Below are positions 49,763-61,700 of a DNA stretch of 64,000 nucleotides, piece by piece (position 1 is the first letter of the stretch; the number at the start of each line of letters is the position of its first letter). A model generated the notes under the pieces. The model saw only the letters and a list, made by a program, of their open reading frames with translations. It was not told the origin of the DNA and ran no database searches. The stretch is from Forsythia viridissima. Its lineage: Eukaryota > Streptophyta > Magnoliopsida > Lamiales > Oleaceae. Position numbers and translations under genes: made by a program. The stretch lies in NCBI GenBank assembly GCA_030279155.1, contig CM059039.1, positions 18,573,036-18,637,035 on the forward strand, written 5' to 3'.

Positions 49763-50094
49763 AGTGATAGTAACGGGGCGGGTTCGGGGCGGGTCCCATA
49801 CCCGTCGGCCCCGCCCCGAACCTGCCCCGTTGGAGATTTTTGGGGATCGGGGTGGGTATAGAAAAATCTCCATTTATCGCCTCGTTTAATTAATTAATTA
49901 TATTATTTTTTATTTTTTATATACAATTTAAATTTTAAAACATAAAAATAAAATAAAATAAAATTATTCGGGGTGGGTTCGAGGAATGCGGGGCCCGCCC
50001 CCGCCCCGTTTAGTAATCAGGGCAGGGAATCCCAGTCCCATTAGGGGCGGGGCATGGCGGAGCGAGTCAGAGTCGGATTTTTTTGCCATCCTTA
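49763..50094. mobile_element. GC-rich MITE with hAT-like features
   Basis: 332 bases flanked by identical TTTCAAAGT (49754-49762 and 50095-50103). Both edges carry GGGGCGGG/CCCGCCCC blocks that can pair. Terminal inverted repeats are poor (GTGATAGTAAC against AGGATGGCAAA). Confidence 0.7.
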
Positions 50095-50449
50095 TTTCAA
50101 AGTTGAGGTTCAATTTTTATATAAATTTGAAAATACCGGGTTAACGTTGGAATACATCACTGGTTAAAAGCAGTCCCAGTCAAACCCACACGGGAAAAGG
50201 CCAAGCCGTACGGTCAAAGCACTGTTACGGCGGTCAACTTTTTGATTAAATTATCTCACCACAAATTATTCACTGAATCTCCAATCTTTCTATATTATTA
50301 TAAAATTATATTGAAATTCGAATATTTGGCTATTCCGAGACGATATATATATTTTTTTTCCCCCACAAATCATCATTATTTTATTTTTCACGACTCTTAA
50401 AAACTGTTTCTGGCCCCAAAACCAAAGAAAAAAGAAGACCGCTTGGCAG

Positions 50450-51058
50450 AGGAGCCTTTGCTGGAGTCTTCTCTATTTCTTTGTTTTCTGCCTTTTGAAT
50501 CCTCGTCTTCTCAGTTATTTTTGATCTGGGTTACAACTTTTTTCTTCATTTGTTTTGTATTTTGTTCAAAATTTGAATTTTTTTGTCGAACTTCGTTGCG
50601 TCTAGATTTACATTGAGTCCCATCTTTTTTCTATGATTCAACTCCTTTTGTCTTTTGAGGCTTGAATGGAAAGAGTGTTAATTTTTTTTGGGAAGAGTGT
50701 TGATTATGAATGCTCTATAATGTGTTATATGATGATGGTGATGAGTCTTTTGACCACGAAAAGAGAAAACTAGATAAAGTGAAAATATAGAGAGAGAGAG
50801 AGAGAAGGAGGAAGCGAAAAAACAAAAGGTGTGCCCTTTGAAAGCGAGCATTGTTGCTTCTTGTCGTCAATCAGAGCGGGATACTTTCAGGAAGTTTTCA
50901 TACCCTGTTTATCTTTTTTTCACAAGCTCTCGTGTGTAGTTGTTGTTAGATGTAATGTCCTTTGTTGAAAGGCTGTTGATGTGGAGATTTTGGAGTCTAT
51001 TTACAAGGGGCTTGTGTCATTCAATAATTGGGTGATTTGAGAGCAAGTGTTCGACAAA
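50450..51058 (+). promoter_or_regulatory. Putative promoter/5' leader of the U-box gene
   Basis: About 600 bases before the ATG change from repeat to CT-rich and T-rich sequence with a (GA)n run (50791-50806). Several upstream ATGs occur (for example near 50634 and 50708). The exact start site and any leader intron cannot be fixed from sequence alone. Confidence 0.4.
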
Positions 51059-52399
51059 ATGCCTATGTATCAGCCTTCAAAGAGAGATGGGCTGGCTGGG
51101 TTTGAGGGTGGGCGTATCTTAGATCTAGACACTGCAGTAAAAAATGGAGTATTGGGTGAAGTTGCAGTTGGGGGTTTTGGTGGAGGGGTCGGAGAAAAAT
51201 TGGATCTGAAGAAAATGATTGAAGAGCTGAATTTACCTGAAGTTCCATCAGTGTTTATTTGTCCCATTTCTCTTGAACCAATGCAAGACCCTGTGACTCT
51301 TTGCACTGGGCAAACCTATGAGAAATCCAACATTCTCAAATGGTTCAGTTTGGGTCACTACACTTGTCCCACTACAATGCAAGAACTTTGGGATGATACA
51401 GTAACTCCAAACAGGACCCTTTATCATTTAATCTATACTTGGTTTTCTCAGAAGTATTTGTTAATGAAGAAAAGATCTGAGGATGCACAGGGGAGGGCAA
51501 CAGAGCTTCTCAATACCCTGAAGAAGGCAAAAGGTCAGGCTAGAATACAAGCCCTTAAGGAACTTCAACAAGTTGTGAAGGATCATGCCACTGCTAGGAA
51601 GTCCGTGGTTGACGAAGGTGGAGTGGTTCTTCTTTCATCTTTACTTGGTCCATTTACCTCCTATGCTGTAGGCTCTGAAGTTATAGCAATTCTTGTGAAC
51701 TTGACTCTAAATTCTGAGTCGAAAATGAATTTAATGCAGCCTGCAAAGGTATCATCAATTGTTGATATTTTGAACGAAGGATCTATTGAAACGAAAGTCA
51801 ATTGTGTTAGGTTAATTGAAACACTGATGGAAGAGAAGGATTTTGAAGTTGAAATTGTCTCTAGCCATAGTTTGTTGGTTGCTTTGATAAGGCTGGTGCG
51901 GGATAAGAGACACCCTAATGGACATTTACCTGGGCTTGGTCTTCTCAAATCAATTTGTATTCACGATCAAGTTAGGAGTTTGATTGTGAGCATTGGTGCT
52001 ATTCCTCAGTTGATGGAACTTTTATCTGGCTTGAGTCCAGATAGTTTGGAATTAGCCCTTTTCGTTTTGAATGTCCTGTTGTCTGTCCCTGAAGGTAGAC
52101 AAGCTATGAAGGACTGTTCGAACACTATACCAAATATGGTCAAACTACTTATGAGAGTTTCGGAAAGCTGTACAGAATATGCACTTTCAATCTTGTGGTC
52201 TGTGTGCAAACTCTCCCCTGATGAATGCTCGTTAATAGCCGTGGATGCCGGTCTTGCAGCAAAGCTTCTTCTTGTCATCCAGAGTGGTTGCAGTCCAGTA
52301 CTGAAGCAGCGGGCTGCAGAGCTTTTGAAACTCTGCAGTCTGAATTATTCAGATACTATCTTCATTTCTAAGTGCAAACTGACCAGAACAATCCAATGA
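51059..52399 (+). CDS. PUB31: U-box/ARM-repeat E3 ubiquitin ligase, PUB30/31-like
   Basis: A single-exon, 446-residue protein. The start ATG at 51059 gives MPMYQPS, the N-terminus I associate with the PUB30/31 group; a GTG four codons earlier is in frame but not a plant start. After a Gly-rich stretch (38-45), the U-box spans ~63-136 (PSVFICPISLEPMQDPVTLCTG, then HYTCPTTMQEL). This fold recruits an E2 enzyme and passes ubiquitin to the substrate. Residues ~150-440 are ARM-type helical repeats, likely for substrate binding. The C-terminus SKCKLTRTIQ is strongly conserved in the subfamily. The protein is soluble, with no signal peptide. Family members have been linked to stress responses; that role is not shown here. 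The choice between PUB30 and PUB31 is uncertain. No frame damage. Its 3' end has a second copy at ~54905-55635. Confidence 0.94.
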   Translation: MPMYQPSKRDGLAGFEGGRILDLDTAVKNGVLGEVAVGGFGGGVGEKLDLKKMIEELNLPEVPSVFICPISLEPMQDPVTLCTGQTYEKSNILKWFSLGHYTCPTTMQELWDDTVTPNRTLYHLIYTWFSQKYLLMKKRSEDAQGRATELLNTLKKAKGQARIQALKELQQVVKDHATARKSVVDEGGVVLLSSLLGPFTSYAVGSEVIAILVNLTLNSESKMNLMQPAKVSSIVDILNEGSIETKVNCVRLIETLMEEKDFEVEIVSSHSLLVALIRLVRDKRHPNGHLPGLGLLKSICIHDQVRSLIVSIGAIPQLMELLSGLSPDSLELALFVLNVLLSVPEGRQAMKDCSNTIPNMVKLLMRVSESCTEYALSILWSVCKLSPDECSLIAVDAGLAAKLLLVIQSGCSPVLKQRAAELLKLCSLNYSDTIFISKCKLTRTIQ

Positions 52400-53520
52400 A
52401 AACAGAATCTTAGTTATTCCTTGTACCCGCGTGAGCTCCTTTGTCAATGGGTCAAAAGGAGGCGAAGGGCTTCCAGAGTTGAGAAGGGTTCAAGCTTATG
52501 ATCTCAGGTTATTCGACAAGGAATACGCAGAATGTGGTATTGAGGTTTGGATTCAGGTTCCTGTATGCTCAGTTACTGTTAGTGAATTGACATACACGGA
52601 GATACATAATGTATGTAAATGGAAGAGCAACCTACGTTGTGGAACAGCTTTCTCTGGCATATGTTTCTTAATAAGCACCAGGAAGAGAGAACAGTTTTGA
52701 AACCGATCTCTAAAAAGATTTCATTTGTAAAGGGATGAAGAAAAGGCGCAAGTTGCTTGTAGCCAGACTATACTGATGGCACTGAGTGGGGCTTGCAATT
52801 TCAATTATAATTGTAATTGTTCAGCAGCTGCAGCTGCTTTCAGGAATCTCTTGCGATTCTCTAATTCCTATGGATTCAACTTTCAAGGTCCTCGATATTT
52901 CCTTGCAACTATGTAGAAGTTTTGTTTTGGCCTTACTAGATGTAGAAAAAAGGTTGCCGTTTGGCCTTTTGACATCAATTCAATATGTACAATTAATTTC
53001 CAATTTCTGTTCATTATGATATTACTTTGCACAGTTCCATTTTTGAGTGTTATCTGCCCCCCAAATTGGTTTTATTTTCTGAGATTTTTCTAATATTTAT
53101 TTCAGTTCAGATGCTACAACTAAAATGCTGCAATCCTGCAAGCTGTGTAAAACTGCAGGTGCCTTTTATGGAATGCTTTTGAGTGCTTGTTTGATACCAG
53201 TATTACATCCAAAATATGTGAGTATAATAATACATTGTAGTGTTTCTGCAGATGCACGTGTGAAGTTCTATAAAATTAGTTGTTGCATTTTTCTCCATTG
53301 AAATAATATATGCATTTTCAATTTTTAGTGAATCAATTGCAATTTTTCTAAGGTTTAATGTTATGTAACAGAATTATTTTTCCTCACTGTAATGTAAGTT
53401 ATGTAACAAAGAATTAATGTTGTGAAAATTAATTAGGCACTTAAGTTAATCTTTATAACCGAAAAAAGAGAGAATATTAAATTCCACAAGTAATGGCACT
53501 GACTTAAATTCTTTTGTGCA
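52400..53520 (+). other. 3' flank of the U-box gene
   Basis: Non-coding. It includes the probable 3' untranslated region, and its first ~790 bases are duplicated downstream. The open frames here (for example 52431-52700) are not in frame with the gene and show no features. Confidence 0.5.
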
Positions 53521-53530
53521 AGCTAATTAC

Positions 53531-53536
53531 TATAAA
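53531..53536 (+). promoter_or_regulatory. TATA box of the PMEI-type inhibitor gene
   Basis: TATAAA lies 74 bases before the ATG at 53610, in good position for a short A-rich leader (CAAACAAGAAAAGC and similar). Confidence 0.65.
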
Positions 53537-53609
53537 GAGGGTCATATGCTTCCTTAAATCACTCAACAAACAAGAAAAGCAAAAGACTCGAGAAAAATAG
53601 AGAGCAAAA

Positions 53610-54161
53610 ATGGCTTCTTTCTTGCACTACTACTCATCTGTGTTGATTTCCACGGTCCTCATTTACTTGCTTGTAATTCCATCTTCAATGTGCCACCCAC
53701 TGGAGGAAAAAGATCTTCGACACATTTGCTCCAAAACCCATAATTCTTCTGAGTGTTTAAATCAGTTTAAATCAGATCCCAGAAGCTTGAACACAGATGA
53801 AAAGGGCCTAGCAGGAGTTGCAGTCGACCTGGCATTGAACAAAGCTAATGCAGTCCACACCCAGTACAATCAACTTTACAGGGATTCCAAGGATTCTAAA
53901 TTGCAGGAAAAATATATTGCTTGTTCCAAGAATTACAACGATGCCATTCGTGATCTTCAATTGGTGAAGAAGTTTTTGGATATTAATCGATATAAGCTCA
54001 TTCCAGTCGAAATAAATGATGCTCTGCAAGAAGTTGCGAGTTGCAGAAATGCTTTCAAGAGGGAACCCATCGACCCAGCTCATGTGGATGACCATAACAA
54101 GGAATTTCAGCTTCTTAGCTACATGGTTAAGGTTACTTCCCAACGTTTGATCAAGAAGTAA
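53610..54161 (+). CDS. Secreted PMEI-domain protein (pectin methylesterase / invertase inhibitor)
   Basis: 183 residues in one exon, the usual family length. Residues ~1-28 form a hydrophobic signal peptide, so the product should enter the cell wall or vacuole. The mature part has the four conserved cysteines, C40, C49 (first disulfide hairpin: HICSKTHNSSEC) and C105, C145 (IACSKNY; EVASCRNAF), within a predicted four-helix bundle. Family members inhibit either pectin methylesterase or acid invertase; sequence alone does not tell which. Motifs such as YIACSKNYNDAIRDL match the general PMEI domain. One polar, Lys-rich tail ends the protein. TATA at 53531-53536 and AATAAA at 54346-54351 complete a compact transcription unit. 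Confidence 0.9.
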   Translation: MASFLHYYSSVLISTVLIYLLVIPSSMCHPLEEKDLRHICSKTHNSSECLNQFKSDPRSLNTDEKGLAGVAVDLALNKANAVHTQYNQLYRDSKDSKLQEKYIACSKNYNDAIRDLQLVKKFLDINRYKLIPVEINDALQEVASCRNAFKREPIDPAHVDDHNKEFQLLSYMVKVTSQRLIKK

Positions 54162-54345
54162 CCATATTGCTCATTGTCTCGAGCACTGGATACTAGAGGG
54201 AAATTTTTTGGTCATTGTGGTCTGAACTGTGATAATTCTAAACCATTTTTGAATGGTGTTTAAGTCTAAGCTTTTTTTTATTTTTTTTAGTATTGCTGCC
54301 TTTCGTTTTTAAAGGATCAAGGTTCTTGGGAAATCCCCATCTATG

Positions 54346-54351
54346 AATAAA
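54346..54351 (+). terminator. Poly(A) signal of the PMEI gene
   Basis: AATAAA 185 bases after the stop, followed by T-rich sequence. Confidence 0.6.
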
Positions 54352-54904
54352 ATTTAGTCTTTTATACACTTCTGATGTCTTGAATTGATTTCACATTGTT
54401 ACTGTTTGTAATATAATTGTTCTGTGTTTATTTCTGGAGGTAATATTATTGCAATCAGGGTCATCTATTCGTCTCTCGTGATTTGAGAAGGGTGGTCGGA
54501 ATGCAGTATACAAAACAGTCTCTCTGTGTACTCGTTGAAGTGATTGTAGCTGGCCTGTCTTTGAAGGAATATGACAAATAGAAGCTTATGTTTGGCCAGT
54601 TCAGCAGCAACCAATTTCTTCTTTTTTCTTATAATATTTTTTGATTTTGCTGGTAGAGAAAAAAATTTAAATAACAGGATCTCGCATATTTAGATGCACA
54701 AACGAAAAACCAGTGCTTGCAAAGAATTGGTAATGTAATTTGAGAATGAATGCATAATTAAATGCATAACAGGTGAATTAGTATCTAAGATTGCATGATA
54801 CACTCATAATCAATTACAGATTCCTTGGACAAAATCAAACTTGTACATTCAGCAGGAGAATCCGTGAGTTCAACTCCAATCCAAAAGTTCCAATTATATG
54901 TGTT

Positions 54905-55635
54905 GAGACTCCAAATGCAAACTCACCAGAACAATCCAATGAAAACAGAATCTTGGTTTATCCTTATTTATGTATCGGCTCCTTTGTTTATAGGTTGAAA
55001 GGAGGCGACGCTTCCAGAATTGAAGGGTTCAAGATTCAACCTCAAATTATTGAACAAGGAATATGCAAATTGAGGTTTTGAGATGTGAATTCCGCGTCCC
55101 TTATATATGTATCAGTTCCAGTTATTGATTCAACACAAATGGATATACGTAATATATGTAAACCGCGCTGTGCTTCTTGAAACAATTGACTCCGGTTTAA
55201 GTCAATAAGCACAAGAAACAGAGTGGTAGTAAAATCTTGCTCTTGAAAATATGTCATTTGTAAATGGATAAAGAAAGGTTACTAGTGTAAAGCATGGCAC
55301 TTCATGGAGCTTGCAATTTCAATTGTATTTGTTCAGCAGCTGCTTTTTCAGGAATCTCTTGTAATTCTCTAATTTCTTAGGGATTCAAGATTCTCAAATT
55401 TTTGAATGTCGTATCAAAAGGATGCAGTTTGGCCTTGTGACATCGATTCAGTTCTGTTCGTTATGAGCACAGTCCCATTTTTGTATATTATCTGCACCAA
55501 AATATGGTTCTATTTTCTGAGCATTTCCATTATTTTTTGGTTCTTATGTTCTGGAATTTCTAATGTTTGCTACAATTAAAATGCTGCAATCCTGCGCGGG
55601 TCGCTAAACTGCTGATGCCATATTTTGAATGCTTT
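54905..55635 (+). pseudogene. Duplicated 3' end of the U-box gene
   Basis: Matches 52370 to ~53190 in the same orientation with many small differences. It begins inside the last codons of the U-box gene (AAACT-ACCAGAACAATCCAATGA) and runs through its 3' flank (CTTGCAATTTCAATT, TTGTTCAGCAGCTGC, CAGGAATCTCTTG, ATGCTGCAATCCTGC). Only about seven codons of the reading frame are included, so it has no protein product. It lies on the far side of the intact PMEI gene. The source segment and copy are separated by ~1.7 kb. Confidence 0.85.
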
Positions 55636-55693
55636 TGACAAGTCTAGAGCAGCTATCTGAGTTCTGAATGCACATTGTAATGCATGTGAGAAA

Positions 55694-58560
55694 TGTTAAA
55701 CATACGTTAATTGAAAAAACGTTAAACAACATATTATAATTAAAATGAACAGTAAACAAATGGAGTAAGGAAATTTCAGAATAAAGAATTGAAAAAGAAA
55801 GCAAACCGAAGCCTATACAAGTACAGTTTCCTTAAAACAGATTCGTCCCCTACCGTATGTTATGAACGTCTGTTTCCCAGGATACAACGGTAGAACTGGT
55901 TGTCAGTGAACCGACTTACTGCCTGAACAATATTACCGCGAGGAAATTTGAATGCCGAAGAGGAAAATGAATGCTAAAGAACATAAGGAGGAAAAGTTGA
56001 ATTGTTGTGTGTAGAATGAGAAAAATGGACATCCTTATATAGGCCTTATAGTGACATTCCAATTCAAAATCCACCATTAACAAGAGAGTTACAAAAGTTA
56101 CAAAATATGAAAGGGTTGAGAGTTGAGAAGTTGGAAAGGTGAGCTTTAATTTTCATTCACCATACTTATTTTCCAACAATCCTCCACATGAATGAAAAAT
56201 TGAAAGAGACACGGAAGACTTAGTGATAAAGTTCAACGTCTAAATCCTGCATAGGATAGGTAGGTGTTACCCTTTGAATCTTTCCTTATGAAAGTATATT
56301 TACTTTACTAGCTGATCAGTAGACGCGATGTCCTTGAACTGTTCTGCCGTTTGTGTAAACGATAATATACCTCACAAATAATTCATCCTGACATAGTTCA
56401 GTTCTCATTGTTATATTCATTTATGGCCATAAACATGTACCTGGTTCTAAGAGAGGTTTTAAGAATTGCGACTCACACAATTCTCTTAGAAGTGGCCCAA
56501 CTCCTCTCTCACATAGGTGATTTCTTAATTAAGAGTAGCCCGCTCTACTCCACTCGTAAGAATCATTAAAAGCCTATTGCTTATCATTTCCTCTACGGGT
56601 ATCACTGTTTCATCATAGAAATGGATATGAGAGAACCCCCATAGTGATCTAATTAAGTATTTACAATTAGGTTGTCCCTTTAAACCTAGATCTTGGGATC
56701 TCCAGTCAACTAGGTTGGATTTCCATTGTATTAACTTATTCTTCCAAAGGCTTAAGTCCCATTCCTTTCGACTACTTTTTAACTAACTCTCTATTCAAAC
56801 CTTTAGTTAGTGGATCCGCAATATTATCCTTTGATTTCATATAGTCAATAGAGATAACTTCAGTTGAGAGTAGCTGTTTTATAGTATTATGTCTACGATG
56901 TATGTGTACCATTATACATGTTACTCTGTGCCCTACCAATTACAAATTGACTATCACAATGTATGCAAATTGCTGCACGGGCTTTGGCGATCTAGGAATA
57001 TCCTCTAAAAAGTGACGTAACCACTCAGCATCTTTACCACACTTGTCCAAGGCTATAAACTCATATTCCTTAGTAGATCTGGTTATAACCGTTTGTTTAG
57101 AAGATTTCTATGATACAGCTGCACCTCCCAGTGTGAACACAAATCCACTTGTAGACTTTGAGTCTTTTATATCAGATATCCAATTAGCGTCACTGTATCC
57201 TTCAATAAATGCTGGAGATCTAGTATAGTGCAGCCCATAATCACGAGTATATCTCAAATACCTTAGTATTCTTATTATTTCTTTCCAGTGGTCAGCTCCT
57301 GGATTATTCGTGTATCTACTCAGTTTGCTGACTGTGTAGGCTATGTCTGGTCTTGTACAACTCATCAAGTACATCAGATTTCTGATAATTCTAGAGTATT
57401 CTACTTGAGAGATACTCTCGCCTCTGTTCTTTGATAGATGCTGACTGGTATCTATAGGTGTTCTAGCAAAGCCAGAATCATCATTGTTAAATTTATCAAG
57501 AATTTTGTCCACATAGTGTGATTGACTTAGGACAATTCCCTCTTATGATCTTGAAATTTTAATCCCAAGTATCACATCCGCTAAGCCCATATCTTTTATG
57601 TTAAATCTTGATTTTAACATGTCTTTAGTAGATTTAATCATCTTATCGTTGCTTCCAACAATAAGCATGTCATCAACGTAAAGACATAAAATGACACAGC
57701 CATTTTCAGTGTCTTTAATATAAACGCATTTGTTGCACTTGTTGATTTTAAATCCACATTCCATCATGACATGATCAAACTTTTCATGCCATTGTTTTGG
57801 AGCTTATTTCAAGCCATATAATGACTTTACTAATTTACAGACTTTGTTCTCTTGCCTGGAGCAGAAAAATCTTTAGGTTGTTCCATGTAGATTTCTTCAT
57901 CTAAATCTCTATTTAGAAATGCAGTTTTCACATCCATTTGATGTACTTCGAGATTTTGCAACGCTGCAATTGCAAGTATCATCTTAATGGATGTTATTCT
58001 CGTTGCTGGAGAATATGTATTAAAGTAATCAAGACATTCTCGTTGTCTGTATCTTTTTATAACAAGCATTACCTTATACTTTTCGATTGTTCTATCTGCT
58101 TTTATTTTCTTCTTGAAAATCTATTTGTAGCCTAGTGGTTTGCATCCCGTAGGAAGATCCACTAGCTCCCATGTATGGTTTTGCAGAATAGAATCTATCT
58201 CACTTTTAATTGCCTCTTTCATTGAGGTCATTCTGAAAAGTTCACACCTTCTTTAAAGTTTTGATGTTCACTTTCTAGCATATAAGTCAGAAAATCTGGA
58301 CCAAATAATTTTTCAATTCTAGCTATTTTGCTACGTCTTGGTTTAACCTCATCTTCTTTTTCTGATTGTTCTTTTTTGTTCCGTTGCTTCATGTGTCCGT
58401 TTAGAGGAGCTTGCTTCCTCTATGGATCTGTACGGAAATATATGTTCAAAAAATGAAGCATTTCTCGATTCCATTATCGTATTTTTGTGTATGTCTGAAA
58501 TTTTAGATTTATACACAAGAAATCGATAAGCACTACTGTTATGTGCATAGCCAATAAAAA
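55694..58560 (-). mobile_element. 5'-truncated Copia element (Tork-like), third copy
   Basis: Read on the minus strand it starts within the integrase C-terminus (IFIGYAHNSSAYRFLV, ~58550), continues through RT and RNase H, and ends in a 3' LTR. The purine-rich ATGTGGAGGAT abuts TGTTGGAA at 56178. The LTR is about 485 bases (56178 down to ~55694, lower edge tentative). gag, protease, most of integrase, the primer site and the 5' LTR are missing. The proteins are close to those of the element at 59-7528. Confidence 0.8.
56746..58560 (-). pseudogene. RT and RNase H remnants of the third Copia element
   Basis: Readable blocks on the minus strand: QMDVKTAFLNRDLDEEIYMEQP (57830-58069); CLYVDDMLIVGSNDKMI with the catalytic YVDD and IKDMGLADVILGIKIS (57543-57767); PIDTSQHLSKNRGE ... 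LMYLMSCTRPDIAYTVSKLSRY ... EGYSDANWISDIKDSKSTSGFVFTLGG (57108-57512). A decayed RNase H tail reaches ~56746. Frameshifts and stops separate the blocks, so no protein can be made. Compared with the first element, the tryptophan in DANW is intact here. Confidence 0.85.
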
Positions 58561-58569
58561 TGCCTGGAT

Positions 58570-60043
58570 ACTTGTCATGAATTATAAGTTATTGCAAAAG
58601 CTGAAACAAGAACGGCAAGCTATTTATATTATAATTATTTTTATTATTTTTATCAGTATGCGCATGATTGTTTTTAGCAAGTTTATTCGAGGACGAATAA
58701 AAATTCAAGTTTGGGAGTATTTGATAAGTACAATTTTGTACTTATCTGAGCTCACAAAAATGGACGATTATGAGTACTCTTATTTGTTTTCAGTTTAATG
58801 GCATGTTGTTTTTCTTATTATTTTAAGAAATAATCAAATTCAAGTATCAATCTGACAAAAAGACGAAAAGAGAGCAAATAGAAGAAAAATGGACTCAATT
58901 GAACAGACAAAAAGGCTTGAGGGACTTGGCATGCAAATATCAAAGAAAGAAAACTGGATTTGCGTCCAAGTTAACCATGCAATCGTAAGGTCTCAAGATT
59001 TTCTGCAGAACATAAAATGACAAAACCATGCGGTTGCATGTGTATTTCACGCATTATTAAGTTGTTTCCTGATTGGATTATAACTCTACCAAATCCAAAT
59101 TACTTCAACTACCTAATTCACGTTTTGGAGGGTTTGTAGAATAGTATAAAAGTCAGATAATAGCCAGAACAATAGGGACGAATTTTGGGAAGAAGATACA
59201 AGAGGAGAATCGAAGATCAAGACATGGGATTGCAGATTCTTCAGTGTTTTATTTTTTTTTTATTTTTTTTTCGCCGGAACATGATTAATACAATTCTTGT
59301 ATTATTTACATAATCATGTCCGACTAATTTACTTATTTCTAGGATGAACGATGAAATCTCATGTTTTTAATTAATTAGAAGTTTTCCGTTTTAGTAGGTA
59401 ATTGCTTCTTGATTGATTATTCCTTATTCAGTATTTCTAATATTTTAATGCCTGATCACCATTAGAATATTTTGTGATTTATATTGAAGTTGAAAGATTC
59501 AATATAGATTTAGCACGTGGTATTAAATAACATATGATCAAATAATAGATAGAGATTACTATTATGTCTTATGAAATCCGGTTAGGTGTTCTTGTGATTT
59601 AAATGCATATTTTTATGTTCGAAACCTAATTAGAGATAATTAGGTTTACATATCGATATAGAATTAATTGACCATCGAGAGAGGCTTTTGATTATTATAT
59701 GATCATTTATATTCAATCTAGGGTAATTATAAACTAAAGCGATTAACAAATAATTGATTAAGGAACGTGTAGGTGGACTTGCAAATTTTAGTGTTAGTAA
59801 AACTTGAATTCGTTCTCACACATTTACTTTGATTGTTTGATAATTTAGATTTAATTAAATATAATTAAAATAGTTTTAGAATCACAAACCAAAACAAATC
59901 TGTGTTTCTTTATATTGTTAAAATTTAAGTTATAAATTAATAGATTAAATTAATGTCTAGTACTCGTGGGTTCGACATCTTTCACATCACTTTATTTCTT
60001 GTAACGATCCGTTCACTTGTGGGATTGAAATCGCACAACATCA
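58570..60043 (+). mobile_element. Ty3/gypsy 3' end and LTR remnant
   Basis: TTATTCGAGGACGAATAAAA followed by CAAGTTTGGGAGTAT (58683-58720) is the familiar 3' internal end and polypurine tract of plant gypsy elements. The LTR then runs from TGATAAGTAC (58722) to about ACAACATCA (60043) and includes the characteristic ACTCGTGGGTTCGACATC (59960-59977). No coding part of gag-pol remains. The left side meets the truncated Copia element at ~58560, so one of the two was cut by the other's arrival or by a deletion. Confidence 0.7.
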
Positions 60044-61560
60044 ACTGTTGAATGAAAAAAGACAATTATACCGTTATTCTTAATTAAACAAAAAAATAAA
60101 TAAAAAAAATAAAAGAAAAAAATAAGTAGAGCAGCAAAAGGTGGTGGCGAGCAGTGGCGGAGGGTGGTGGGTGGTGATGAAGGACAATGGCGTAGGATGG
60201 TGGCGATGGCAGAGGACGGTGGCATTTGTAGGAGTCGGTGGTGGAGGCTGCGATTAGCAGGTTGCAGCAATTATCATAAGGTATGAATGTTCTATATTAT
60301 AAATAGTACATTTGTTTTTTAAAAAGTGAATCATTATCCAAATACAAAAATTTGTCCTCCTCTTTCTGATGACAACATTTATCCTTATTTTTAGCTTAAA
60401 TTGTTATCCGGATAAAAGTTTACCTGGATATCAATTTCGTCCAAACTGAATAAGAATTTTTTTATCCATTATCTTTAACCTTTGTCCTTATATCAAACGG
60501 GCCCTTAGAGTAATTGATTACTCTTATAATGTAATTAATATTTTTAATATTTTAATAAGCATAATTCTAGAATTTAATTGAGAAAATAGAATTCTTAGTT
60601 CTACTTCTGACAATGCTACACCTAACAATGTAGTCAAAGAAAAATTATCTAATCAATTAAATATTGATTTTTGTGGCATATTATTTTATGTTCGTTGTAT
60701 CTGTCATATTTTTAATGTAATTGTCAAAAAAAGACTAAAATTCATAGAAGAACAGTGTGAAAAAAATTAGGTATGCTATAAACTTTATTACGATCTCACC
60801 TGTCATAAAACAAGTATTCGATAATCTATGTGTAGAACATGGACTTATAGTAAGTACATTATATTCTTTACAGATGTAGGCCATAGATGAAACTCTACAT
60901 ATCTTAAACTTGAATAATAGGTTATGAAAATTACATTGCTGCATATGACAATAGCCGACGCTCACACAGTCCATAATATGATTTACAAACCTATGACGGA
61001 GATATTTCATGCCATGCAAGAAATTTTTTGGAAGTCTTTTTTTTTTTTTTTTCACACTACGAATGCATGTTTAGGCGTATATTATTTGACTAGTCCACTA
61101 GTTCTTAATACTCAGTTGTTTCTATTATAGTACGTGATCTACTAACACCTTCGATATCTAATGTAACATCAAAGTTTGCTTTTAGTGTAGGTGTCAAATT
61201 TTGTCTGATTACATATTAAGACTTAAAGAAGACAAATTAAAGAATTTGATGTGTCTAAAGAACTAGGATGAGGTAGAGCTTCAGATACAAGATAAAGTGG
61301 ATAGAATAATAACTAAAGAATTTGAATATTTGACTTTATGATTTGTAAGTATTGTTTGTTTATTCTTTTAATTTTTCTTACTCTTTACATAAAATTGTAC
61401 ACTTAACAATTTGTTCGTGTACAATTTTAACAACGCCTACATTAAAGACGGTTCCAAGCTTGGCAAAAGGAGGAGAGTTTCAATTTTCACATTTCTCGTA
61501 CCGTATTTCATTTTGAATTTTATAATTTGTTGAAAAACTTTGCTTATTAAAAACAAATTG
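60044..61560. other. Intergenic; GGTGGC-rich stretch and AT-rich sequence
   Basis: 60138-60250 is a loose GGTGGC/GATGG low-complexity run. 60300-60510 carries a possible MITE (TCAAACGGGCCC at its end) whose partner end I cannot fix. No genes. Confidence 0.45.
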
Positions 61561-61700
61561 AAAAGGTCTCGTGGACGGCTTGACTTGGCCGAATGAGGCC
61601 CGCGAGCCACGAGATGGACCTGGGTGACCTAGTGGGACGCGAGCCGAGATTGACTTGGGTGGCAATGAGCCGAGTTGGTTCGACTTGGCCCCTTACCACC
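61560..61700. repeat. GC-rich repeat fragment
   Basis: GAGCC/GGCTC wording (GCGAGCCACGAG, GACGCGAGCCGAG) abruptly replaces AT-rich sequence, much like the hAT-type MITE fragment at 8460-8660. Ends not definable. Confidence 0.4.

Noticed and set aside
51047..51058. In-frame GTG start four codons upstream of the U-box gene ATG
   Set aside because: Plant nuclear genes start at ATG, and the ATG at 51059 gives the N-terminus (MPMYQPS) I expect for this subfamily.
60013..60270. 85-codon minus-strand open frame
   Set aside because: It is built from the GGTGGC low-complexity run and a poly-A stretch.
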